A stretch of DNA of 9,536 bases from assembly GCA_035294325.1 (NCBI GenBank), contig DATGLE010000174.1, positions 1 through 9,536 of the forward strand, written 5' to 3'. Below are positions 1 through 6,149 of the stretch, piece after piece (position 1 is the stretch's first letter; the number at the start of each line of letters is the position of its first letter). Under the pieces are notes generated by a model. That model made no database searches, was not told the DNA's origin, and saw only the letters and a list, made by a program, of their open reading frames with translations. A program made the position numbers and the translations under genes. This DNA is from DATGLE01 sp035294325. Lineage in GTDB: Bacteria > Chloroflexota > Ktedonobacteria > Ktedonobacterales > Ktedonobacteraceae.

Positions 1-58
1 TGGATACGTGGGAGAGAGATCCCATACCTGATAACCAGCATACGAGGAAAAAGTAGTT

Positions 59-547
59 ATGATGAAAATGAATCCATACGAATATGAAGCCCCGGTGCCG
101 TGGATACCACAACAGGATCGGGCCTATCCAGATGGAGCGGCATACACGCGCCAGCAGGCTCAACGTTCGAGATCGCAGCAGCGGAATGGAGATCAGAAAC
201 TCAAGCCACCGGGGCATATGCCTAAGGCAAGAGCGCTGGCTCTGGCTCGTACATTCAAGAAATGGCTTATTGCTGCATCCCTGGCGGGATTTATCGCATT
301 GAGCGGGTTGGCAGCCTCCCACCAGATCGGCGCCACCGCCAGCGCCACCCGGGCCTCAACAGGCTCTTCTCAGAATGCTGCCTCGACAACCTCATCATCT
401 TCTCAGAGTAATAATAGCTTTTTTAATCAACATGAAGAAGGAAACCACTTTGGATCAAGTAGCTCTTCACAGGGATCCGGCGACGCAAACAGTAACGGGT
501 CGGGCAGTTCTGCCCAGGCACCAGTCACAGCCTCCAACGCCTCCTGA
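59..547 (+). CDS. Small single-pass membrane protein with Ser/Asn-rich outer tail
   Basis: The 162-residue protein has three parts. Residues 1-67 are polar, basic and probably cytoplasmic, starting with a Tyr/Pro-rich segment (YEYEAPVPWIP, 7-17). One hydrophobic helix covers about 69-88. A low-complexity tail rich in Ser, Asn and Gly (about 95-162) should lie outside the cell; it contains NNSFFNQ near 118-124. GAGG at 44-47 lies 11 bases before the first ATG. ATGs at 62 and 68 are in frame, so the start is uncertain by up to three codons. Before it, 1-58 holds only a small inverted repeat, TGGGA/TCCCA, at 9-24. It is the first gene of a run with the ApbE-like transferase (19-base gap) and the ferric-reductase-like cytochrome, so a role as an anchored accessory of that redox module is inferred. 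I see no DGxTGAT-type flavinylation motif, so it is probably not the ApbE substrate. No function is known to me. Confidence 0.8.
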   Translation: MMKMNPYEYEAPVPWIPQQDRAYPDGAAYTRQQAQRSRSQQRNGDQKLKPPGHMPKARALALARTFKKWLIAASLAGFIALSGLAASHQIGATASATRASTGSSQNAASTTSSSSQSNNSFFNQHEEGNHFGSSSSSQGSGDANSNGSGSSAQAPVTASNAS

Positions 548-566
548 ATATAGAACCCCGGCAGGT

Positions 567-1481
567 ATGCGTCGCGGGGAGTTTCGGGCGATGGGGACGA
601 TAATCTCGCTGCTGCTCCCCGAACAGCAGGTCGATCAGGGACGACAGATCGTTCACAGGCTTTTTAATGCATGGGAACAGGCTTTGAGTCGCTTTCTGCC
701 CGAAAGCGAGTTATCCAGGCTCAACCAGCAGGCGGGAGCGCCCGTCGTCGTCAGCGATTTGCTCTATTCTGTTCTGGCAACCGCGCTTACCGCGGCTCAG
801 GCGACAGAGGGCATCTACGACCCGGCTATGCTCGATCAGCTCGTGCAGTCAGGCTATGATCGCACCTTCGATGACCTTCCGGCGGTCCGTTTCGATCCCA
901 TCATGCCTGGGGAGCCGGGGGGAGGGTGGCGCGGCATCAGGGTGAATCCCATCTCCCGGACCGTGACGCTCCCGGCAGGCATCAAGCTCGACTTTGGAGG
1001 GATCGCGAAAGGTATGGCCGTTGACGCGGCTCTGGAGGAACTGCGCAAGAACGAGGTCTGCCCGGCCCTGGTCAATGCAGGCGGCGATCTTGCCGTCCTG
1101 GGGCTTCCTCCCACTGCCGGGCACTGGCTCATAGCCGTGCCGGGGCGGAGTCAGTTCTGGACGATCCCGCTGCGTTCCGGGGCCGTTGCTACCTCCGGTA
1201 TAGCTCACCGTCGCTGGTGGCAGGGGCAGACCTTACGTCATCATCTGCTCGATCCCCGTACCGGGCTTCCGGCGCAGAGCGATCTCTGGTCGGTCACAGT
1301 CGTAGCGGATCGCTGCGAGCAGGCCGAGGTGGCGGCGAAGGTTGCCTTTATTCTCGGCTCCAGCCGGGGAGCGGACTTTCTACGGCAACATGGCATCGCT
1401 GGCCTGCTTGTGCGTGAAGATGGCACATGGGAAACCGTGGCGCCGTGGCCGGCGCACCTTATGAGAGAGGTGGCGCAGTGA
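567..1481 (+). CDS. apbE: ApbE-family FAD:protein FMN transferase
   Basis: ApbE enzymes transfer FMN from FAD to a Ser/Thr of a target protein, usually in extracytoplasmic electron-transfer systems. The family motifs are present in order: YDPAM (84-88), DFGGIAKGMAVD (142-153), NAGGDL (170-175), SGIAHRRWW (210-218) and HHLLDPRTGLP (225-235). The length of 304 residues fits the family. The frame stays open upstream to an ATG at 375, and another ATG lies at 432, but both would run deep into the preceding gene. The ATG at 567 sits 19 bases after that gene's stop, and the homologous region begins a few residues later (GEFRAMGT), so I chose it. No signal peptide or lipobox is seen from any of these starts, so cytoplasmic action or unusual export must be considered. 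Where the usual magnesium site has Asp-x3-Thr, this protein has Glu254-x3-Lys258. Its stop overlaps the GTG start of the cytochrome gene. Confidence 0.93.
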   Translation: MRRGEFRAMGTIISLLLPEQQVDQGRQIVHRLFNAWEQALSRFLPESELSRLNQQAGAPVVVSDLLYSVLATALTAAQATEGIYDPAMLDQLVQSGYDRTFDDLPAVRFDPIMPGEPGGGWRGIRVNPISRTVTLPAGIKLDFGGIAKGMAVDAALEELRKNEVCPALVNAGGDLAVLGLPPTAGHWLIAVPGRSQFWTIPLRSGAVATSGIAHRRWWQGQTLRHHLLDPRTGLPAQSDLWSVTVVADRCEQAEVAAKVAFILGSSRGADFLRQHGIAGLLVREDGTWETVAPWPAHLMREVAQ

Positions 1482-2068
1482 CTATATGGCAAGCCGTCAC
1501 CTGGAATGTCGCGCGGGCGGGCGGATTTACCTCCTACATGCTGCTCACACTGGCTGTGATCGTGGGACTGATGCTTTCGACGCACCTGCAATCGCCCGGC
1601 CGATGGCCGCGCCTGCTCAATAGCGAGTTGCATAACTTTCTGTCGCTGCTCAGTTCGATCTTCCTCGGCGTGCATATCCTGGCTGCCTGGGTGGATCCTT
1701 TCACCAGCTTTGGTTGGAGCGAGGTCTTTGTCCCGTTCGCAAGCCATTATCGGCCGGTATGGATGGCGCTCGGCATCGTTGCACTCTACCTGGGCATCGC
1801 CATTGGCATCAGTACCTGGTTGCGCCCCCATATTGGCTATACCTGGTGGAGACGCCTCCACGTTCTGACGCTGGGCATCTTTGTCCTCGCGACCATTCAT
1901 GGTATTGGCGCTGGCAGCGATACACAAACCTGGTGGGGACTGGGCATCTATATCGTCAGCACCGTTCTGGTTGGCGCCCTCTTCTGCCGGCGGCTATTCG
2001 CCCCGAGGAAGCGCAAGCAGACTCGTGCACACTCTCCCTCTCGCAAGATCGAAACCATCTCCGTTTGA
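1478..2068 (+). CDS. Ferric-reductase-like transmembrane b-type cytochrome
   Basis: The 196-residue membrane protein has five predicted helices: about 18-36, 50-71, 94-114, 127-146 and 152-173. Two carry His pairs, His52/His66 and His128/His141, spaced 14 and 13 residues. That is the bis-histidine arrangement of the ferric reductase/NOX/MsrQ membrane domain, in which two b hemes are stacked across the membrane. No FAD- or NAD(P)H-binding domain follows, so it needs a separate electron donor or acceptor. With an ApbE gene directly upstream, a covalently flavinylated protein is the natural partner (inference). The start is the GTG at 1478, inside GTGA shared with the apbE stop, with GAGAGAGG just upstream; the coupling implies linked translation. 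An ATG at 1427 is in frame but would overlap apbE by 55 bases. The C-terminus is basic and probably cytoplasmic. The metal or quinone it reduces cannot be read from the sequence. Confidence 0.88.
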   Translation: MTIWQAVTWNVARAGGFTSYMLLTLAVIVGLMLSTHLQSPGRWPRLLNSELHNFLSLLSSIFLGVHILAAWVDPFTSFGWSEVFVPFASHYRPVWMALGIVALYLGIAIGISTWLRPHIGYTWWRRLHVLTLGIFVLATIHGIGAGSDTQTWWGLGIYIVSTVLVGALFCRRLFAPRKRKQTRAHSPSRKIETISV

Positions 2069-2128
2069 AATGATGGGAAAGAAGCTGGCCGCCGGGAGAC
2101 CCGGCGGCCAGCTTCTTTCCCATCATTT
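2068..2128. terminator. Bidirectional intrinsic terminator with 29-bp perfect stem
   Basis: Arms 2068-2096 and 2100-2128 are exact reverse complements around the 3-base loop AGA. The GC-rich core (GCTGGCCGCCGGG and its complement) is flanked by AAAGAA on the left and TTCTTT on the right, so on either strand the hairpin is followed by a T-rich run. It sits between two convergent genes, beginning at the last base of the cytochrome stop codon and ending 12 bases before the end of the leftward membrane protein gene. It can therefore serve both. The stem is much longer than a typical intrinsic terminator. Confidence 0.92.
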
Positions 2129-2140
2129 TATTCTTACCAT

Positions 2141-2800
2141 TTATCCCTGCACTTCCACAGACACCGGGCGCGGCATCCTCGCCGCCTGGACAATCATGGT
2201 GATAGCAGCCGCCAGCCACCACAGCGCCTGCACCGATGCCAAAGCCTGGACCGCCACAGGTAAAACGAGACTATCGAGGAAGACGATCCCTGAGATGGCA
2301 AAAGCAACTCCCACCACGAGCGCCAGGTATCCAAAAACCCCGGGGAGGACGCGCGAGCCGAGGATAACGATGCCTAATGGTATGAAGAGGGCCGGACCCG
2401 CGATGATGAAGTAGAGATGCTGGACAGCATGAATCAGGTTGAAGCTGACCAATCCTGTTGCCACCGGATCAGTATATAAAAGGCCATAGTAAAAGACGAT
2501 CTCGATCAGGCTCACCATCATAAGGATCGCACTTCCGAAAAAGGTCATCCAGCCAGCAAGCCGCGTGGTCGCCCCGGCCTCACACACAATGGCAAAACCG
2601 AAAAGCAGGATCAGCAGCATGCCCACTGCCTGTAGCCAGGCTCCCATGAGGGTCGAGCCAAGATGTTGCCCGGCGAAAGCAGCCATCTGCGCGCCTGTCG
2701 GATTAAGCGGCGGGCCGGGATAGCTGAAGGATACGTTAATCATGATGACACCGGCGATGCTGCTGATCGCGCTCAGGATGCGGAATAGACGTGTAGACAT
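2141..2800 (-). CDS. Six-helix integral membrane protein of unknown function
   Basis: The 219-residue protein is almost entirely hydrophobic, with about six helices (near 7-26, 53-73, 83-107, 126-148, 153-174 and 183-206). The ends are short and polar; the start is basic (STRLFR). Between helices 1 and 2 there is a Pro-rich loop (YPGPPLNPTG, 27-36). His124 and His128 lie in or near helix 4 (LIHAVQHLY), but a single helix with two His residues is not enough to claim heme binding. The start is well supported by AAGGAG, complementary to 2808-2813, seven bases before the ATG. It is transcribed away from the small-protein/cupredoxin operon and converges on the redox operon, sharing the strong terminator. 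It resembles general small six-helix membrane proteins; I cannot name a family with confidence or give a function. Confidence 0.85.
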   Translation of the reverse strand: MSTRLFRILSAISSIAGVIMINVSFSYPGPPLNPTGAQMAAFAGQHLGSTLMGAWLQAVGMLLILLFGFAIVCEAGATTRLAGWMTFFGSAILMMVSLIEIVFYYGLLYTDPVATGLVSFNLIHAVQHLYFIIAGPALFIPLGIVILGSRVLPGVFGYLALVVGVAFAISGIVFLDSLVLPVAVQALASVQALWWLAAAITMIVQAARMPRPVSVEVQG

Positions 2801-2830
2801 GGGTACTCTCCTTGTATTTTACGTTCTCAG

Positions 2831-2859
2831 ACTATAAGAAAGGCGCAATCTGACTGAAT
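2831..2859 (-). promoter_or_regulatory. Candidate promoter of the leftward membrane protein gene
   Basis: On the minus strand TATAGT (2831-2836) is a good -10 hexamer about 30 bases before the ATG. The hexamer 17 bases further up, ATTCAG (2854-2859), is a poor -35. An inverted repeat GCTGTC-N7-GACAGC (2860-2878) adjoins the -35 position and could be an operator that compensates for it. This is pattern matching only. Confidence 0.35.
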
Positions 2860-2916
2860 GCTGTCCATCCGCGACAGCGATGCAGTACTTTGTCTGAGGC
2901 AAGTGTAGGACATGCC

Positions 2917-2935
2917 GCGTTGCCGAAGCGTTGCC
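2917..2935. repeat. Pair of 8-bp direct repeats with 11-bp period
   Basis: GCGTTGCC occurs at 2917-2924 and again at 2928-2935, exactly one helical turn apart. A partial third copy, GCGTTCC, starts at 2941 (13 bases after the second start). SARP-type regulators are known to bind short direct repeats with an 11- or 22-bp period, so a regulator site is possible. With only two exact short copies, chance is not excluded. Confidence 0.3.
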
Positions 2936-3023
2936 TTTCCGCGTTCCTTATTAGCCTTCTCTGCCTGAGGATCAAGCGACCTCCCGGCCTGGCTCTGCCC
3001 TCAAGAAACGCCTGCAAGCAACG

Positions 3024-3050
3024 GTTGCGCAACGCTGCCCTGTCTATACT
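3024..3050 (+). promoter_or_regulatory. Weak promoter/operator candidate for the rightward operon
   Basis: TATACT at 3045-3050 is a close -10 match 74 bases before the ATG of the 87-residue protein gene. No convincing -35 stands 16-18 bases upstream. Instead the perfect 10-bp palindrome GTTGCGCAAC (3024-3033) lies there, which could bind a dimeric regulator over the -35 position. Confidence 0.25.
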
Positions 3051-3124
3051 TGCAGCAAGATGAACACCAACATTGAGCTTACGGCATTCTATGCTGCACC
3101 ACATACTATGAAAGGCACAGGTGT

Positions 3125-3388
3125 ATGGGCATGAAGACTCCTTCCCGGCGTTCACATCTGTTTACCGTGCGTGTATGGCAGGAAGAACTAGAAGAAGGTC
3201 TGGTCGAGTGGCGCGGCAGAGTACAACTGATGACCAGCGGTGATGTGCGCTACTTTCGGGATTGGAGTGCGCTTGTCCCTCTGCTCCTCACAATGTTGTC
3301 GGAATCCCATGCTCTCTATGATCTAAAGGAAAATGGTATTGATATAGAGCAATCCTCTCTCACTGAGAGGAAAGAAAGGAACGAATGA
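3125..3388 (+). CDS. Small conserved-looking hypothetical protein, 87 residues
   Basis: The protein is soluble and mixed alpha/beta in character: a basic start (MGMKTPSRRS), then HLFTVRVWQEEL (11-22), EWRGRVQ (28-34), SGDVRYFRDWSALVPLLLTML (38-58), and a charged tail. The regular pattern of aromatic and charged residues reads like a compact antiparallel sheet with one helix. I recall similar short proteins as frequent hypotheticals in Ktedonobacteria, but no function is established. The ribosome binding site is weak (AAAGG about 10 bases before the ATG at 3125), and the ATG at 3131 is an alternative start. The stop overlaps the start of the cupredoxin-tailed membrane protein (ATGA), so translation is probably coupled and the two products may work together. 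That coupling is the main reason to treat it as a real gene. Confidence 0.8.
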   Translation: MGMKTPSRRSHLFTVRVWQEELEEGLVEWRGRVQLMTSGDVRYFRDWSALVPLLLTMLSESHALYDLKENGIDIEQSSLTERKERNE

Positions 3389-4224
3389 TGAACGCCAATA
3401 TGACAGAGCGCGGGCTGTTTTCGCGCCAACCGCTTTCTACACTCGGCAAGCTCTCATTCTGGGCATACGTCGTGACAATGATCGCCGGCATTGGAGGCAT
3501 CATCGCGCTGACGGCCTCTACCGGCGCGCCAAGCCGCGACCTTGTTACCACTACCATTCTGACCGTCGTGACTGCACTTCTGGTCGTGAGCGGCATTCGC
3601 TGGCTGCAAGCTCTGGGCGCGCTGACGGGTCTGTACATCCTCTACATCTCCGTGGCCGAGCCGTTCGCCTTTGAAAGCCTCGCCAATCCAAAGGTGATCC
3701 AGTATGGAGGCATGGGCCACTTCGTAGGGAACGTCATTATCAGCGGCCTTTCGCTCGTGGCACTGACGGCTAATGTCGGAGAGACGCTGCGCAACTTCCG
3801 GCGCGAAGGCAATCGTCAGATGCCGCGCTGGTTCTCGCTTATCCTGAGCGGCGTGATCGGAGCAGTGATCGGAGCCATCCTCATCGGTGCCATCTCGCAG
3901 CCGCCTGCCACGGCCAGCACCGGGCTGACCAACGGCGTGCCTACCGTGCATATGAGCGCCGGCAATTTCGACACATCGTCAGTAACGATCAGCAAAGGCT
4001 CGAAACTCATGCTTGTGGATGATACCTCGTCGCTGCATATCCTCGCCAATGGCTCCTGGCAGGGCAACTCGGTCAGGCATGAGCGCGAGCCGGGCGCTCC
4101 CCTGGTCAACAACCTCCAGGTGAGCGGAAACAGTGTGGAGATCGGCCCTTTCAACACAGCAGGCACCTACCACATCTATTGTGAGGTCCACCAGGGGATG
4201 AACCTGACCATCGTTGTCCAGTAG
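3385..4224 (+). CDS. Five-helix membrane protein with C-terminal cupredoxin (blue copper) domain
   Basis: The 279-residue protein has an N-terminal membrane part with about five helices (near 24-44, 54-71, 75-91, 109-128, 150-170). A linker leads to a C-terminal beta domain, about 185-279. This domain carries the four ligands expected of a type 1 copper site: His218 (SSLHIL), then Cys266, His269 and Met272 in YCEVHQGM. The C-x2-H-x2-M spacing is that of amicyanin-like cupredoxins. After the fifth helix the domain should face outside, where it could carry single electrons or bind copper. Helix 1 is preceded by a short polar segment. Start choice: ATGs at 3385 and 3388 are adjacent. AAAGGA (3375-3380) fits the second better by spacing, while the first makes the ATGA overlap with the upstream stop. 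Its redox partners are unknown; a copper-storage or sensor role is equally possible. Confidence 0.85.
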   Translation: MMNANMTERGLFSRQPLSTLGKLSFWAYVVTMIAGIGGIIALTASTGAPSRDLVTTTILTVVTALLVVSGIRWLQALGALTGLYILYISVAEPFAFESLANPKVIQYGGMGHFVGNVIISGLSLVALTANVGETLRNFRREGNRQMPRWFSLILSGVIGAVIGAILIGAISQPPATASTGLTNGVPTVHMSAGNFDTSSVTISKGSKLMLVDDTSSLHILANGSWQGNSVRHEREPGAPLVNNLQVSGNSVEIGPFNTAGTYHIYCEVHQGMNLTIVVQ

Positions 4225-4266
4225 ACAGCGTGCACCAATACTGTTAAGATGGCATCCAGCAGGGAA

Positions 4267-4365
4267 TGTCATCCTGAGTGCAGCGAAGGATCCGAATGTC
4301 TCCCCGCGCGGATCCTTCCACTTCGCTGGCGCTCAGGGCTGCGGCTTACTGCACTCAGGATGACA
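4267..4365. repeat. Interrupted palindromic intergenic repeat (REP-like)
   Basis: Outer arms TGTCATCCTGAGTGCAG (4267-4283) and their exact reverse complement (4349-4365) enclose inner arms GAAGGATCC (4285-4293) and GGATCCTTC (4310-4318). An intact right arm would run straight from 4318 into the outer arm, but about 30 bases (4319-4348) intervene and contain a second, diverged copy of the arm (CTTCGCTGGCGCTCAGG, 4321-4337). The TGTCATCCTGAG...GAAGGATC type is a dispersed intergenic palindrome I know from many genomes, Chloroflexota included. It fills most of the gap between two genes read in the same direction and may also end transcription of the cupredoxin operon. Confidence 0.82.
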
Positions 4366-4439
4366 CAGCCCGGGGGAACGAACTCGTGCAGCTTTCAATT
4401 ATTCGCGCCAGAATCAGCATGTAACCGAGGAAGCAGGTT

Positions 4440-6149
4440 ATGGCTACGTTCCAGGTAGTATCGCGAACGGCGTCGTCCACTGATCCGCCGAAGCCGCGAC
4501 GCAGGCGCCTGCCGCCGCAGTGGTACGCCGTTTTCCGCATTTTCAGAGGCATGAGCCTCTCCGCGCTCCTCTTTATTGTGGTGCTTACTCTTTCCCACTC
4601 CGACTATACCTTTATCCTGCTTCCTGCGCTGCTGAGCCTTTTCATTGCCGGCACGCATGGTTACACGCTCAACAGGTTGCTCAACAGTACTCCGTTCTAT
4701 CTCCTGCTCACCCTCTGCTTTGCCGTTATCTACTATGCGTTCATCACAGAAGGGGTATTATTCACACACGCCGCCTCCGATACCCGGCATATCATCCTGG
4801 TGACAACCGCGCTCGCCTGGGGTGTCATACTTGAACCCGCGCGAGGCTATATTCAGTCGCGCATCGAGCAGCGCTTCAACGTGCGCAATCGTGAGGCGAG
4901 CAAAGCCGTGGAAGCCTTCACCGCGACACTGCGCGAAGAGATCAACCTCGATCAGTTGCGTGAGCACTTTCTGAACGTCATCCAGCAAACTTTGCAGCCC
5001 TACTCTGTCTCCCTCTGGCTCCGCATGACGCTCCGGCAGCAGGAGCGAGCCGCGACGGATGCGGAGTATACCGGGCGCAGTGCCGCCGACGATGATGCGC
5101 TGATCGCCCACGTTCTGCGCTCCCCGGGGATCACGGAAATCTATCGGCTCTCTCTGGATTCGCCGCTGCTGCGTGATTTGCGGCAGCAGAGCGCCGAGAT
5201 CATCCTGCCCCTGGCAAGTCAGGGTGATTTGATCGGCCTGCTTATACTGGGACCGCGCCTGGACGGCGAGGAATATGCTCACACGGATCGCGACTTGCTT
5301 GGCGCGCTCGCAATCCAGGTCGCCCCGGCGCTGCGTGTCGCCCAGATGGTCCAGCAGCAGCAGGAGGAGGTACGCGAGCGCGAGCGTATCGAGCAGGAAT
5401 TGCGCACGGCGCAGGCTATCCAGCGCGCCTTTTTGCCCGCCAGTGTGCCCACCCTCCCAGGCTGGCGGCTTGTGCCGTACTATCAGCCCGCACGCGAGGT
5501 TGGCGGCGACTTCTACGATTTCCACTCCTTTGAAGATGGGCGGCTTGGCCTGGTGATCGGCGATGTCACCGGCAAGGGCGTGCCCGCTGCTCTGCTGATG
5601 GCAACCGTTCACACCATGCTGCGCACCGCCGTGCAGGGGACAGGCTCTCCGGCGACGACGCTGGCGCGCGTCAACGCGCTGCTCTCAGCCGAAATTCCAG
5701 ATGGCATGTTTATCACCTGCTTCTACGCGCTGCTCGATCCTCGCAGCGGGCGCCTGCGCTACGCCAACGCCGGCCACGAACCGCCTTACCGCCAGCATGC
5801 GGGGGGCGCAGCCGAACTGTGGGCGACGGGTATGCCGCTGGGCATGATGCCCGATTCCACCTATGAAGAGCAGGAGACCACACTCTCCCCCGGCGAGTGC
5901 CTGCTGTTCTACAGCGATGGACTGGTTGAGGCTCACAACACCGCGCGCGAAATGTTTGGCTTCCCACGCCTCCAGCGCTCGCTCGCGGCACATGTCAATG
6001 GCACATCGCTGATCGATTTCCTGCTCGGCGAGCTGAGAAGCTTTACCGGCGAGGGATGGGAACAGGAGGACGACGTAACGCTGCTCATGCTACAAAGAAC
6101 CCTGGATCCCATCAGTCATGACCCCGGCTATCACGAGCACATATCTTAG
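4440..6149 (+). CDS. Membrane-anchored GAF-SpoIIE (PP2C-type) serine/threonine phosphatase
   Basis: The 569-residue protein starts with a basic segment. About four membrane helices follow (near 37-52, 56-71, 84-102, 116-131), then a GAF-like sensor domain (about 155-300), a short Gln/Glu/Arg-rich coiled coil (303-325) that links sensor to enzyme, and a SpoIIE/RsbU phosphatase domain (about 325-555). Metal-site motifs are intact: GGDFYD (355-360), GDVTGKG (374-380), YANAGHEP (441-448), FYSDGLVEA (490-498) and EDDVTLL (543-549). Such enzymes dephosphorylate anti-anti-sigma (STAS) proteins in partner switching, or feed other signalling; no STAS protein or anti-sigma kinase gene is in this window, so the substrate lies elsewhere. 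GAGG at 4427-4430 lies nine bases before the ATG. The gene ends in a 4-base overlap with the convergent regulator gene, leaving no room for a separate terminator. Confidence 0.94.
   Translation: MATFQVVSRTASSTDPPKPRRRRLPPQWYAVFRIFRGMSLSALLFIVVLTLSHSDYTFILLPALLSLFIAGTHGYTLNRLLNSTPFYLLLTLCFAVIYYAFITEGVLFTHAASDTRHIILVTTALAWGVILEPARGYIQSRIEQRFNVRNREASKAVEAFTATLREEINLDQLREHFLNVIQQTLQPYSVSLWLRMTLRQQERAATDAEYTGRSAADDDALIAHVLRSPGITEIYRLSLDSPLLRDLRQQSAEIILPLASQGDLIGLLILGPRLDGEEYAHTDRDLLGALAIQVAPALRVAQMVQQQQEEVRERERIEQELRTAQAIQRAFLPASVPTLPGWRLVPYYQPAREVGGDFYDFHSFEDGRLGLVIGDVTGKGVPAALLMATVHTMLRTAVQGTGSPATTLARVNALLSAEIPDGMFITCFYALLDPRSGRLRYANAGHEPPYRQHAGGAAELWATGMPLGMMPDSTYEEQETTLSPGECLLFYSDGLVEAHNTAREMFGFPRLQRSLAAHVNGTSLIDFLLGELRSFTGEGWEQEDDVTLLMLQRTLDPISHDPGYHEHIS

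Larger units (their letters stand above)
2801..3124. other. Divergent intergenic region, no convincing gene
   Basis: These 324 bases separate divergent genes and should hold both promoters. A leftward open frame spans 2832-3155, but it has no ribosome binding site, overlaps the start of the rightward gene and gives a composition unlike a real protein, so I read the region as noncoding. Visible structures are a TATAGT-type -10 for the leftward gene, an inverted repeat GCTGTC-N7-GACAGC (2860-2878), two GCGTTGCC direct repeats 11 bp apart (2917-2935), a perfect palindrome GTTGCGCAAC (3024-3033) and a TATACT box (3045-3050). Confidence 0.6.

Noticed and set aside
340..547. Ser/Thr-rich tail as a covalent FMN attachment site for ApbE
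   Set aside because: No Asp-Gly-x-Ser/Thr-type acceptor motif is visible; kept only as an open question within the operon finding.
375..566. In-frame 5' extension of the ApbE reading frame overlapping the preceding gene in another frame
   Set aside because: The extension has no ApbE homology, would overlap the upstream gene by up to 173 bases, and the ATG at 567 after that gene's stop is a better start. Dual coding is not supported.
849..1927. Long minus-strand open frames opposite apbE and the cytochrome gene
   Set aside because: They are low-complexity, charged translations typical of the antisense of GC-rich genes, while the plus strand carries clear family motifs.
2832..3155. Leftward open frame of 107 codons in the divergent intergenic region
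   Set aside because: No ribosome binding site, Cys-rich odd composition with no recognisable domain, and it overlaps both the candidate promoter and the start of the rightward gene.
4225..4439. CRISPR array or attachment site suggested by repeated GGATCC/CTCAGG words
   Set aside because: The words are arms of a single palindromic element, not regularly spaced direct repeats with unique spacers, and no integrase or tRNA is near.
4758..5612. 284-codon minus-strand frame opposite the phosphatase gene
   Set aside because: It mirrors the GC-rich coding frame, has no start signal and no domain; the plus-strand phosphatase motifs are unambiguous.
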